A stretch of 64,000 bases of DNA from Azorinus chamasolen (GCA_963576725.1 OY755244.1:86141184-86205183), one strand, 5' to 3'; positions 10,156 through 19,656 are shown, counted from the stretch's first letter. The notes: generated by a model from the letters alone, not told the origin. Program-made: numbers and translations.

Positions 10156-10225
10156 ACCCTTTACCTAATGAATAGCCATGTATGGTGTACGGACTTTATG
10201 AATATGCTTATCTGATTTTTTTTAG
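10156..10225 (+). mobile_element. MITE-B left-end fragment
   Basis: TTAACCCTTTACCTAATGAA to GCTTATCTGATTTTT, then cut off by the A dimer. Confidence 0.6.
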
Positions 10226-10586
10226 CCTTTTCCCTTCAAGACTGTTTTTTATCCAACTTTTTTTTTTTTATTAAATTTACCGAAAAGGAGCATTTACTTG
10301 AGAAAAGGAAACTTTAGAATTTGTATAGTTTTGAAACCATTGTAATAAGTAGAACAGTTGCTCCTATGGAACAAAAATATTGCTCCATTTATCACAATGG
10401 TTTCAAAAATGACTTTTACAGAGACGTCAAATGGCGTCAGTACTCTGTAAAAGTCACTTTTTGAATCATAAGTTGAGCATTCGCGACAGAATTCTAAAAG
10501 TTTCCTTGTTTCTAGTAAATTTTCCCTTTCAGTAGCTTTATTCAAAGTGACTTGGTCTAAACATAGTCTATGAGGGAATGGATTAA
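10221..10586. mobile_element. MITE-A inverted dimer (copy 6)
   Basis: A forward A half runs from the left end through a degenerate stem to GGCGTCAGTACTC (about 10440). A reverse-oriented A half then runs from CTCTGTAAAAGTCAC to CTATGAGGGAATGGATTAA. Both outer ends are therefore the same (TAGA-side) terminus, unlike ordinary copies. Confidence 0.8.
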
Positions 10587-10654
10587 AAGTTGAACATGCC
10601 AATAGAAAAGTTTTCCACGACAGTATACAATTGTATACCTATAACTTTAGTTTG

Positions 10655-10730
10655 GCAAACAATGCAGAGCCTGAACAGACTTATCCTACAAATGCGTAAA
10701 AATACGTTTCTCTTAAATAAAGGGTTAAAA
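10655..10730 (+). mobile_element. MITE-B right-end fragment
   Basis: GGCAAACAATGCAGAGCC ... AAATGCGTAAAAATACG ... AAATAAAGGGTTAA. Confidence 0.5.
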
Positions 10731-10819
10731 TCGTGTTCCGTTTTTGTTTTGAAAAATCGATTAAATCGGACTGTGCGTGAATTAATTAGTGTGTTTATAT
10801 ATAAAGCTCTTCGACTCAT

Positions 10820-10918
10820 CACATTAAGCCGTCACCTTTCTGAAAGACTACCAGTGAATACCAATTTGAAATTCCGGTTTAGAGGGGGGTTCACTGTAAA
10901 ATTATATGTCTGTTTTGG
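10820..10918. mobile_element. MITE-E right-half fragment
   Basis: ACATTAAGCCGTCACCTTTC ... TTTAGAGGGGGGTTCACTG. Left half missing. Confidence 0.6.
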
Positions 10919-11108
10919 ATATTCTGTCAATAATGTTTAGAATTCTGAGGGTTACAGTAAATTCCTCTAAAACGACCACTTTATTAACAGACGAAGGAAT
11001 CTTAAAAGAATGCGGTTGCTTCATGCAATACGTTTGTAATGAAATGTAAGAAATTCCTGCAAGAGTTTTCTACAAAACTATCGTCTTGCATTAAGCTACT
11101 GTCTGTAT

Positions 11109-11336
11109 TTAACCCATTACCTCATGGGCTATTATTAGATACAACCTCTTTGAATAAATCTACCAAAAAGGAGCATTAACTAAAGAAAAGGGAAGTTTTA
11201 GAGTTTTGTAGTTTGAAACCATTGTGATAAATAGAGCATTTGCTCCTATAGGAGCAAATGCTCTATTTATCACAATGGTTTCATGAAATGATTCTAAAGA
11301 GTTGTGAAACGTCGTCCATATGAGGGAATGGGTTAA
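11109..11336 (+). mobile_element. MITE-A copy 7, nested in E
   Basis: TTAA both sides; the 80-bp central palindrome has no mismatch that I can see. Inserted in E copy 5. Confidence 0.95.
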
Positions 11337-11494
11337 CCTTTATAACGCTGAATTTCCAAAATTCAAACAGCTCAAGCTTTTGATGAATATTTAAAGATTT
11401 TTCTAAAGAATAGTGTTACATGACAAACAGTGCAGACCCTGATGACTGTTTGCAAAAGACATTAGTGACTCGTGCCCCGCACTGTAATTGTTAA
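11333..11494 (+). mobile_element. MITE-I copy 1
   Basis: Family I is TTAA-bounded: AAAATTCAAACAGCTCAAG, TAGTGTTACATGACAAACAG, TGCAGACCCTGATGA stem, right end CCCGCACTGTAATTGTTAA. This copy lost one stem arm. It shares a TTAA with A copy 7. Confidence 0.8.
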
Positions 11495-11543
11495 CATACA
11501 TAATTAGACCTCATTATAGTGGTCTCTTTAGAGGGTTCTACTG

Positions 11544-12111
11544 TATTGCAATTAGGTGAATGATCAACCTGAAAAACACAAACAACAACACAAAACCAGT
11601 AAAATAAAATAAAAAACAATAAAATCCGCAGACAGCTGATTCGTTTTGACTGAGACAGTGACCACAGCCCGTGATTTAGCCTCTACCACATCTCATCTGA
11701 TAGCATTGAGGACAGCTAAAAAGCGCTCGCGCAGGAATGTGCTAACTAATTGTCAATTGAGATTATCAGATCCTCAGCTATGCAGTCCAATAAACGAATG
11801 GTAGCGATACGATCACCGAATTCTATATTTGTAATAATGATATACTTTACGCGAATATCATTGCCCATTTTAACGGCGAGGAACTACCAAAAGCTTCAAT
11901 AATAAAGATAGCTAGATAATACGGAGCGAGTTAGCGTGTATGAAAAGGATCGATACAATTCAATAATATTTACTGCAGTAAAATCTGATTTTATAGAAAT
12001 ATACTAATTAAAGAAAACTATTTTCTTGGGTATATCAATGACTGTTAGAAGAGGAATTTACATTTTCAGTTAACTCTTTCCATCAGATCTTTGATAACAC
12101 TTTGTAAATTA
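11544..12111. other. AT-rich spacer, 570 bp
   Basis: An A-rich stretch (11570-11630), then low-complexity AT sequence. No gene or known element recognised. Confidence 0.35.
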
Positions 12112-12315
12112 CAGTAAATATTCTATAGTTCGAGCACGAACTATTTATCGTTATCGGTCTTCTAGGCAGGTGGCAGATTAACACAGGGTAAACGTCATGC
12201 AGAAAGCTCCTAGAGGGGCTTTCTGCATTACTTTCACCATGCATTAAGCAGCCACCTGCCTAAAAAGATGCATAAATTCTTCATTACTAAATTTCGAAGT
12301 ATCTAGTTTATCCTG
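12112..12315. mobile_element. MITE-E' copy 1
   Basis: E' variant: outer region TTCGAGCACGAACT / AAATTTCGAAGTATC instead of the CTTAAGCG-type end. The inner arms GGCAGGTGGCAGATTAA and hairpin ATGCAGAAAGCTCC match family E. Confidence 0.8.
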
Positions 12316-12436
12316 TATTTTGGATTCAAGTGAGATTGCTCGACACTCCGACTGTTGAAAATGAAGAAAACTGTACTTTGAACATTGAAACTCACTATCT
12401 TTGCAGACAGCAATTTTCTACAAAAGGCTGACCTTT

Positions 12437-12643
12437 GTCCTGCTGTAAAAAATAATGTCCTCTCAAAGTCTCATCTGATTGCACTTGCTGCCTACATCCA
12501 ATTCTGTCAAATATTTGAGAAACTATCGAAAGAATGTCAAACAGCTTAGATCAAGATGAGACGCCGAGTTACTCGGCGTCTCATCTGGATCTAAGCTGCT
12601 TGAAAATGCAAGACACATCATGATTGGCGATAAATGGTTAAGG
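12437..12643 (+). mobile_element. MITE-C copy 3 (C-b)
   Basis: GAGAAACTATCGAAAGAATG TCAAACAGC, then a near-perfect hairpin GATGAGACGCCGAGTTACTC. Right end diverged (GATAAATGGTTAA). Confidence 0.75.
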
Positions 12644-12649
12644 TAGACA

Positions 12650-12790
12650 CGTCTCCATTGTAGGGCGCCGCTTCGCCACAAAAAAAAGTTTGCGGTGCTC
12701 CGCGGACTTTTTTGCGGCCAGTCACGTCGCGTGTTTCTCTTGTTGCGTCGCGTCGACGCCTGGACTTTGAAATTTAGAGTCCTTTGAGGT
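12650..12790. other. CpG-rich patch with short inverted repeats
   Basis: GGGCGCCGCTTCGCC, TTTGCGGTGCTCCGCGGAC and GTTGCGTCGCGTCGACGCC sit in AT-rich surroundings. Short self-complementary pieces flank an A8 tract. Looks like a separate repeat, not a promoter; no gene starts here. Confidence 0.4.
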
Positions 12791-12794
12791 TTTG

Positions 12795-13035
12795 CTTATC
12801 CTTTTTCACTGTTGAATATTCATGTAGGAAATACATTGTAATGACATTATGAATAATGATTTTTTGTTATAATGGCATTTGTACACATGAATTTTGTTTT
12901 TGTTATAAACTGCAGAGTCAGGTCTATAACAATGCCATTACCAAACAGAACAAACCCTTATCAGACGGCTCCTACTGGAGACATCTGATCTGGGTCTACT
13001 CTGTTTGCATAAGCGTTTATATGAGAGAAAAGAGT
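12795..13035 (+). mobile_element. MITE-B copy 7
   Basis: TGAATATTCATGTAGGAAAT, AATGACATTATGAATAATG, hairpin AGACGGCTCCTACTGGAG; the termini are degenerate. Confidence 0.75.
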
Positions 13036-13094
13036 AAGCACCTAAGCTACTAATTTGTTCAATATCATACGTATCAATGTTACGTTTACATGTA

Positions 13095-13311
13095 CCAATA
13101 CCGTATAGGCTATTTTTAGACCTAGCCTCTAAAAATACTGAAAATGAACATTTATTAGAAAAAAGGGTTTTAAAGATTTGTGTAGTTTTGAAACCAATGT
13201 GATAAATAGGGCATTTGCTCCATAGGAGCAAATGCTGTATTTATCACAGTGGTTTCAAAACGTCACTTTTACGGAGACGTCAAAAGGCATCAATGTGAAT
13301 GAATTGGTTAA
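13095..13311 (+). mobile_element. MITE-A copy 8
   Basis: Stem with apex TTTGCTCCATAGGAGCAAA (one TA lost). Right end CAATGTGAATGAATTGGTTAA. Confidence 0.85.
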
Positions 13312-13621
13312 CCACGTGGATCTAATTATGTCGTCATTAATATCCTGATGTCGATTCTAAGGTGTAGAATGAGATGACTGGCTGACCTATCAACACCACT
13401 TATGGGAGAAATAAAATACTGAACAGAAGTAAAAATCTCACAGTGTCAGTAAAATATGATCTGTTGACATCCGATCACCAAAATTTATGTACGCCAAGGC
13501 AAACAGACGCCTAATGCCATGCATAGTGTGTACGTGTAAATTCAGCAACCATTTACCTGATAAATATTTATGAAAGACTCCGCCCATTTTGCATATTAAT
13601 TAATGCATTCGTTTATTGCAT
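13312..13621. other. Spacer with weak MITE-B remnants
   Basis: GGCAAACAGACGCCTAATG and CCATTTACCTGATAAATA hint at an old B copy. Nothing else recognised. Confidence 0.35.
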
Positions 13622-13837
13622 TTAACCCATTCCCTCATATTGACGCCTTTTGACGTCTCTGTAAATGTCACTTTTTTTTAAACCACTGTTATAAATAGGG
13701 AGCAAATACTATATTTATCACACTGCTTTCAAAACTATAACATTCTAAAATTGTATCTTTCTCTATTAAATGCTTCATTATGGTAGCTTTATTCAAAGGT
13801 GTTGGGTCTAAAAATAGCCTATGAGAGAATGGGTTAT
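13622..13837 (-). mobile_element. MITE-A copy 9, stem tip deleted
   Basis: Outer ends are good (TTAACCCATTCCCTCATATT / GAGAGAATGGGTTAT). The hairpin is shortened to ATAGGGAGCAAATACTATA. Confidence 0.87.
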
Positions 13838-13978
13838 AAGTATTAAGTGGCTATTATTTTTATTGTCATAACAAACATGAGAGAACGTTTAACATGTAAA
13901 CAAAGACGACAGACAGCTCTTTTGTCTACTCTGTTTTGCAAAGCGTGATACGGTGGGTCTATGAAATAAATGGTTAAA
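13838..13978 (+). mobile_element. MITE-B right half, decayed
   Basis: GTAAACAAAGACGACAGACAG, TTGTCTACTCTGTTTTGC, GTCTATGAAATAAATGGTTAA. Confidence 0.5.
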
Positions 13979-14124
13979 ACCTTTGTTTGACGCCTTGTCT
14001 CCGTGTCTCCTTCCAGTATGATGACCCCTCAAGAATGAGGCTCTGTTATGGTTTCAAAGACTCATTCGATAAGCATGCGTGTATGCTAAATGCACAAATA
14101 GTTCAAACCGCAAGAAGGCAAAAT

Positions 14125-14278
14125 AGATGACTGTAGTTTGCTACCCATGGTGGTATTCTATTATAGATTAATAAGCAAACAGAGCAGACCCTGATCAGAC
14201 GGCTCCTATAGGAGCCGTCTGATCTGGGTCTACTCTGTTTGCAAAGGTGTAGAATGGCGTATTTATGGAGTTAAGGGT
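14125..14278 (+). mobile_element. MITE-B copy 8, left truncated
   Basis: The perfect hairpin GACGGCTCCTATAGGAGCC with long AAACAGAGCAGACCCTGATC arms, and the right end ATTTATGGAGTTAAGGG. Runs straight into an inverted B copy. Confidence 0.9.
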
Positions 14279-14500
14279 CAGACGGCTCCATATCTGACAG
14301 CTCATATAGGAGTCGTTTGATCAGGGTCTTCCTTGTTTCCTTATGAAATAATATAGATACATGTACGAGTCTAAAAGTGTAGGCTATGGTCAAGCAAATC
14401 CCTGTCCTCGACACCATTATACAAAAACATCAGCTAATTAATATTTCATGCAGTCATTGTTTCTTACCTGGATATGCATGGATATAATATCAGGTAAACC
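14279..14500 (-). mobile_element. MITE-B copy 9, starts in its stem
   Basis: Starts inside the hairpin (CAGACGGCTCCATATCTGAC). It continues with TTATGAAATAATATAGATAC, CAGCTAATTAATATTTCATG and a decayed outer end. Confidence 0.8.
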
Positions 14501-14511
14501 ATTAAATAAGA

Positions 14512-14745
14512 TTTACTCCATTCATAAGCATTTCAACGCCATTGCAAAGAGTAGACCCAGATTAGACGGCTCATATAAGAGTAGTCTTATCAGAGTCTGC
14601 TCTGTTTGCTAATGGAATTATGCATATCTGATTCTAGTTTCTGATTTCGCATGCATTTCATGTTTGTATACTATTTAAAAATAATTTAATTAATATTCAA
14701 GATGTCAGCACTTACGTCATGGATATTCATGGAGTAAAAGGTTTT
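14512..14745 (-). mobile_element. MITE-B copy 10
   Basis: TTTACTCCATTCATAAGC ... TTGCAAAGAGTAGACCCAG ... ATTCATGGAGTAAAAGG. Third member of a local B cluster. Confidence 0.85.
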
Positions 14746-14937
14746 ATAAACATAGGTGTGTTCCAATCAGGTGGTTACTATGGTAATACAGTAAGCCTAG
14801 AACTATAGACCTCTTTAGAATATAAACATTATACTACTGTTTTAGTGTATGATGTTCTCGTAGATAGGTGAAGATTTGCCCGGCAGGGTTCACCACAGGA
14901 ATGAGGGAGAATTGCTTGTGTGGGCTGCTTTATAATA

Positions 14938-15140
14938 ACCAACCCTTCACTCTTCCCACGCTAAGTAACTATCGTCTGCAAAAAACATGTCGTCTGCCGT
15001 CTGCTACGATTCAAAAGACAGGCTTCAGCAATAATATCAAACAGTTTGGATCCTGATGAGACGCCGAGTTACTCGGCGTCTCATCTGGATCCAAACTGCA
15101 TAAGTTATCAATATTTCACTGGTGACGTGCATAGAGTTAG
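14938..15140 (+). mobile_element. MITE-C copy 4 (C-a)
   Basis: TATCGTCTGC and TGTCGTCTGC near the left end; perfect hairpin TTTGGATCCTGATGAGACGC around CCGAGTTACTCGG; right end GCATAGAGTTAG. Confidence 0.85.
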
Positions 15141-15236
15141 ACAGTCCTATCGTTGCCATCTATACCAAATACTGCACCCGTTTCCTTCCAATTTTGTGAA
15201 TCCTGTCACGTACAGCATGTGAACACAACATATATT

Positions 15237-15348
15237 ACAGACCACACAAAAGAAATATAATTCTGGATTTTTTATAAACAAGTGGTAGCTTAATGCAGGA
15301 CAAATGTTATGCAGAAAGCTCATATAGGAGCTTTATGTATTACAGTAA
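15237..15348. mobile_element. MITE-E copy 6, right half lost
   Basis: AAGTGGTAGCTTAATGCAGG, AGAAAGCTCATATAGGAGC, then broken off at TATTACAGTAAAACC, where a different repeat begins. Confidence 0.75.
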
Positions 15349-15620
15349 AACCCCGCTAAGGGACACGAAGTTTGGGACGGACGGACGAACGGACGTTCTA
15401 ACGGATTGAGTGTATGTGGCTATTCTTTTGTTCAAAATAGCCACACAAACTGAAAATAAGCCATATAAAAACCGACGAGAACAAAAGATCTTTTTGTTCT
15501 CATGTAATTATTTAGTCACATAAACAGGAATGGTTAGCGCGGACAGGCGGAAGGACGGACAATGCTATTACTTTAAATTTTTATGCCAACTGTTGGGGGC
15601 ATAAAACTATAGCTGATAAA
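15346..15620. repeat. Unassigned repeat with GGAC(G/A)GAC runs
   Basis: Begins CAGTAAAACCCCGCTAAGG, then GGACGGACGGACGAACGG, a Thr/Ser-poor AT stretch with inverted TTTTGTTC pieces, and a second GGCGGAAGGACGGAC at 15547. It could be a decayed TA element; family unknown. Confidence 0.4.
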
Positions 15621-15850
15621 TATATATTATTTCCTTATTTCTTATACATGACTATCCACCAGGGACATTGTTAAAAGAGAAACTAAGTATTAATACTGTT
15701 TTACAGTAGTCATCTCTCCAGTCTCCATGTACTTAATTATCGTCTGCTAGCCAAGTGTCGTCTGCTGTCTGCTATACAGTTTTCGTATACTATACGGTAC
15801 CTACATCAGCATGTAATAAGAATAATTCCTATTACGGGATATGAAAAGAC
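15621..15850. mobile_element. Fragments of MITE-B and MITE-C-a
   Basis: TTTCTTATACATGACTATCC (B end) is followed by TTATCGTCTGC and GTGTCGTCTGCTGTCTGC (C-a end). No full element can be drawn. Confidence 0.45.
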
Positions 15851-15859
15851 AATATCAGC

Positions 15860-16025
15860 CCAAAGTCCGTTCTGTTGTAATTTTTATTTACTTTGATTCG
15901 TTCAAACTTTTGAGAGAATATTGCCCGGATATCAAACAGGCTGGATTCAGATGAGACGCCGAATAACTCGGCCTCTCATCAAGGTTCGAGCTGTTTACAA
16001 ATAACAACCAGGTCGCACTTAGCGA
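15860..16025 (+). mobile_element. MITE-C copy 5 (C-b)
   Basis: TTCAAACTTTTGAGAGAATA then TCAAACAGGCTGGATTC; hairpin GATGAGACGCCGAATAACTC with a decayed right arm; end AGGTCGCACTTAGCG. Confidence 0.75.
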
Positions 16026-16264
16026 ACTAATAATAATTAATAATTAAATCACCTGGATTCTTTGAGCTACGGAAACTGGTCAAAATTATCTTCCTATGGA
16101 ATTTTCTAAAAATGTACATTGGTGGCCAGATTGGCTTTAGAGAACTGATAAATGGGCTGCCTTTCGCATTACTCCAATTAAATAGAGTACTGCTACTTAG
16201 AAAAACATCACCCTTTTCATGATGCTAAAAAAATGATGGTTGCTCAAAATAATGATCTGCTGCA

Positions 16265-17050
16265 CTTTTAAGTTCGTTCAAGTTTTGAGAAACTTTTTAT
16301 TGCCAGAGTTTCAAACAGATTGCTCAAGTGTCAAACAGAGAAATGTTTGGCCGAGTGTCAAACAGCGGAAGTACAGTAGAACCTGTCTTAAGCGACCTTA
16401 TATTAATTGGGCACAGGAATCTTAAATATCAGGTGGTTGCTTAATACAAGGCAAAAATAATGCAGAAAACTCTCTGCATTTGTTTTGACCTGTATTAAGC
16501 TACCACCTGTCTTACAGAATGAGTGCCTTTTTGTCGGTCGCTTAAGACTGGTTCACCTGTATTGACAGAGTGTAAAGAAACTACTGACCAAGATTTAAGA
16601 AATTATTGACCTGAGGGCTAACCAGGGAATATGTTGACCGAGTGTCATACAGAGAAACTGCAACCGAGTGTCAAACAGAGAAACTGTAACCGAGGGTCAA
16701 AGAGACTCTGAGACAGTATTAATCGAGTGTCAAACAGAAACTGTTGAAGGATTGTCAAACAGAAGCTTTTGACCCGAGGTTCAAACAGAGAATCTACATG
16801 TACACTGACCGGGTGTCAAATAGTTAAAGTTTTGGCCGAGTGTCAAATAGATAAAGCGTTGACCGGGTGTCAAATAGAGAAAGTGTTTACCGAGTGTCAA
16901 ATAGTTATAGCTTTGACCGAGTGTCAAATAGTTAAAGTTTTTTGCCGAGTGTCAAATAGTGAAAGCGTTGACCGGGTGTCAAATACTTAAAGTTTTGGCC
17001 AAGCGTCAAATAGAGAAAGTTTTGACCTAGTGTCAAACTATTGATAGAGT
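16265..17050 (+). repeat. ~28-bp tandem array derived from MITE-C-b
   Basis: About 20 units of GACCGAGTGTCAAACAGAG + AAACTATT type. The first unit (16276-16318, GTTCAAGTTTTGAGAAACT... TTTCAAACAG) matches the C-b internal sequence upstream of its hairpin, so the array looks expanded from a C-b element. A complete E element interrupts it at 16374. Confidence 0.88.
16374..16559. mobile_element. MITE-E copy 7, inserted in the tandem array
   Basis: CAGTAGAACCTGTCTTAAGCG, shortened hairpin (GCAGAAAACTCTCTGC), right end GACTGGTTCACCTG. TA on both sides (16372-16373, 16560-16561). Confidence 0.9.
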
Positions 17051-17101
17051 TAAGCAGAGAAAATATTGACATTGTGTTGAACAGATAAACCTATGACAGT
17101 G

Positions 17102-17305
17102 TTAAACCTTTACATACAAGAAATGATGATATCATGGCTATAAGTTAGATTACTTACTATAATAACCCCGGGACAAAGGAATTTGGCCTTGGCAGAAACT
17201 GTAGAATCATATCAATATTATATTATAAGCAAACAGAGCAGAACCTGATCAGATGGCTCCTGTAGGAGCCGTGTGATCTTGGTCTGCTCTGATTGCAAAT
17301 TCTTA
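17102..17305 (+). mobile_element. MITE-B copy 11, right end lost to MITE-H
   Basis: TTAAACCTTTACATACAAG ... CAGAAACTGTAGAATCATAT ... hairpin GGCTCCTGTAGGAGCC ... TTGCAAATTC, then replaced by the H element. Confidence 0.8.
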
Positions 17306-17309
17306 ATAA

Positions 17310-17485
17310 TATCCCAGGACTCCAGATAAGATGTGTAAATTAAAACATTTTCAAGAATAGCTTCTTTATTTCTCCACCAAATCCTATGTTGTGACCACTC
17401 TTTCTTTAGAATCGTCTCGAAGAGGCACATATGGTTTGGTGAAGAAATGACATTTTTAGAACACACATTTATCTGTTGCTATGAA
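17310..17485 (+). mobile_element. MITE-H copy 1
   Basis: Family H is ~180 bp. Ends are CAGAGCTCCAGATAAGATGC and TTTATCTGTAGCTCTG. The stem reads CCAAACCCTATGTTGTGACC + ACTCTTTAGAATCGTCTC with its complement. Here the ends are eroded (GGACTCCAGATAAGATG / ATCTGTTGCTATG) and part of the second arm is missing. Confidence 0.8.
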
Positions 17486-17578
17486 TTATTCCAAATATGA
17501 GTACCTGTAAATGGATGGACATCCTAATTCTTTTATATATAATTAGCTGTAATTAGATCATTTCCGGATTCATAAGTA

Positions 17579-17783
17579 CAGTAAAACCTCTCTATAACGG
17601 CCACTAAATTACATCAAGTATTTTGTGTTAAAGGCAGGTGACTGCTTAAAGCAATGTGAAAGTAAAACAGAACGCTCCTATAGGAGCGTTCTGCTTTACT
17701 TTCACCTTGCTTTAAGCAGCAACCTGCCCTAATATACCAACTAATTAACACAATTTCGTGACCGTTATAGAGAGGTGTTACTG
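17579..17783. mobile_element. MITE-D copy 4
   Basis: Complete with flanking TA. The hairpin apex GCTCCTATAGGAGC is perfect; one arm change (TCTGCTTTAC). Confidence 0.93.
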
Positions 17784-17890
17784 TATGCGTATGGGTGAAG
17801 TACCGTATATTACAACAGCTATCTGACGGAAATATCCCTAAAGCTTGGTATCTTATTATCATGTGAGTTATGCCGCTTTTAGGTGTGTTT

Positions 17891-18105
17891 TTAACCTTTA
17901 GCCTGCTATAGGCGGATGAGTGAATATCTATGCAAACAGTTTGGATCCAGATGAGACGCCGAGTAACTCGGCGTCTCATCAGGATCCAAACTGTTCGACA
18001 CCCTGATTGCAGTTTGGTAGACAAATTGATTATAGCTTGAATTTTGAAAAATGTAGTAGGTGAAAATAACTGCAAAAATAATTTGCTCAGCAGGCTAAAG
18101 GTTAA
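17891..18105 (-). mobile_element. MITE-C copy 6 (C-b), complete
   Basis: Best full-length C-b. TTAA on each side, terminal inverted repeats TTAACCTTTAGCCTGCT / AGCAGGCTAAAGGTTAA, a perfect hairpin GATCCAGATGAGACGCCGAG and the internal block AAATTGATTATAGCTTGAA. Confidence 0.92.
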
Positions 18106-18137
18106 TGTACACTATGGGTATATTAGATATACATGTA

Positions 18138-18556
18138 CAGTAGAAAATGGCCAAAGCGACAAGTTAGTTATTGTTATTGACATAGGAATCTTTCAAAAAG
18201 CGGGTCACTGATTATCCCATTCCCACATACTGACGCCTTTTGACGCCTTTGTAATAATGACTTTATGAAACAAGTGTGATAAATAGAGCAATAGCTCCAT
18301 AGAAGCAAATGTTCTATTTATCACATTGATTTCAAAACTACACAATTCTAAAAGTTTCCTTTTTCAGTAAATGCTCTTTTTCAGTAGATTTTTTCAAAGA
18401 GGTTTGTTTTTAAATTAGCCTATGAGGGAATGGGTCAATGCAGGGCAAAAGTAATGCAAAACAAAACTCTTATATGAGCATTTTGTGTAACTTTTGTCCT
18501 GCATTAAGCTACAACCTGTCTTAAAATATCTACTAGAATTCCGGTTTGAGGGATTT
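18138..18556. mobile_element. MITE-E copy 8, split by MITE-A
   Basis: Left CAGTAGAAAATGGCC to GCGGGTCACTG. Right from ATGCAGGGCAAAAGTAATGC to GAGGGATTTTATT. The break falls in the E arm where other copies read TGCTTAATGCAGG. Confidence 0.82.
18212..18438 (-). mobile_element. MITE-A copy 10, nested in E
   Basis: The boundary TTAA is degenerate (TTAT / TCAA). ATAGAGCAATAGCTCCATAG stem with several changes, so this is an older insertion than A copy 7. Confidence 0.87.
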
Positions 18557-18591
18557 TATTTTACAAGCATGTGTTTGGTTTCATGCTTATA

Positions 18592-18690
18592 AAACATTTT
18601 AGTTGAGTCTGAGTTCGTACGCAAGTTTTTGATTGCCAATCAAAAGCTTGAGAACGAACTCAGACCCAACTAAAATGATTTATAAGCATG
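18592..18690. repeat. 99-bp long hairpin of unknown family
   Basis: CATGCTTATAAAACATTTTA ... AGTCTGAGTTCGT pairs with ACGAACTCAGAC ... TAAAATGATTTATAAGCATG. The arms are ~45 bp with few mismatches around the loop TTTTTGATTGCCAATCAAAAG. I see no other copy in the window. Confidence 0.75.
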
Positions 18691-19235
18691 GACCCAGTTG
18701 TCGCGTTCCAACACCGTGACTGGTCTGGTTTACATTGTTGGCAAGTGATAGTGTGGTCTTCCCCCATCGTACGCTGTTCGTTGAATGATTTGCACCATCA
18801 TCATTACTACTGGCTACAACCACACCATTTCTATGGCAATTTTCCATTACAAATATTTTGTATGGAGTATATATGGATCAAATTTCAAATTGTCATTAGT
18901 TTTTACTGAACATTATGCATGGATCGAATTAAGCTCCCAAAGTTCTAACCTCGACGCAGTTTGCATAATTAATTACGCGGAGTCACATCTGGATCCACAC
19001 TATTTGCTAGGATTGTCTTTGATTCGTCATTGAGCATTTGTTACACATTTATAGGGTTTGATCAATGTTTCAAACCTTCTGAAAGCAAAGTTTAAGGGTT
19101 AGTTGCATATTAAAGAATGGATCTAGTATTTCGCAAACAAATAGTGCGGGAAGGTAAAAATAACATGAATCAATATTTTTTGGAGTTGTTTGGATGATGT
19201 AAGCGCATATTTTGTATGTGTTTCTCTTTTTGGTA
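18691..19235. other. Unassigned spacer, 545 bp
   Basis: A possible C remnant at 18970-19015 (CACATCTGGATCCACAC ... TTTGC). No gene: open frames here are short and domain-free. Confidence 0.35.
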
Positions 19236-19656
19236 CAGTAAAGTTTGTCTTAACCCTTTCCCTCATAGGCTATATTTAGACCTAACCTCTTTGAATATAT
19301 CTACCGAAAAGGAGCATTAAATAGAGAAAAGAAAAGTTTTTAAAATTGTGTAGTATTGAAACCATTGTGATAAATAGAGCATTTGCTCCTTAGGAGCAAA
19401 TGCTGTATTTATCACAATGGTTTCAAGAAGTGACTATTACAGAGGCGTAGAAATGTGTATTCGTGGAGGAAAGGGTTAAATTCAGTTGGTAGCTTAATAC
19501 AGGACAAAGATAATGCACCCTAGCTCCCAAAAATTTAAACCGCTCTAGACCGAACATAAAGTAAAGAAGAATTTAGACCTATTTTAGGGCGCATGTTGGA
19601 AGTCATGCAGAAAGTCTTAATACAAATTCTAACTTTGAGTTTAGAGGGGTTTACTG
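19236..19656. mobile_element. MITE-E copy 9, split by MITE-A at its left end
   Basis: Left terminus CAGTAAAGTTTGTC, then TTAA and the A element. E continues with GTTGGTAGCTTAATACAGG and ends GAGGGGTTTACTG. The inner hairpin is replaced by unrelated sequence. Confidence 0.75.
19250..19479 (+). mobile_element. MITE-A copy 11 (A')
   Basis: TTAA both sides; right end AGGCGTAGAAATGTGTATTC + GTGGAGG. Inserted at the TTAA of the E end sequence GTCTTAAGC. Confidence 0.92.

Larger units (their letters stand above)
10955..11543. mobile_element. MITE-E copy 5, interrupted by two TTAA elements
   Basis: The left end CAGTAAATTCCTCTAAAACG and a decayed hairpin run to CTGTCTGTATTTAA. The right end resumes after 11494 with CATACATAATTAGACCTC and finishes GAGGGTTCTACTG. 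An A element and an I element lie between, bounded by TTAA at 11109, 11333 and 11491. Removing both restores a continuous E with one TTAA. Confidence 0.88.

Noticed and set aside
17614..18075. 153-codon minus-strand open frame
   Set aside because: It crosses a complete MITE-D and a complete MITE-C; the residues are translated hairpin.
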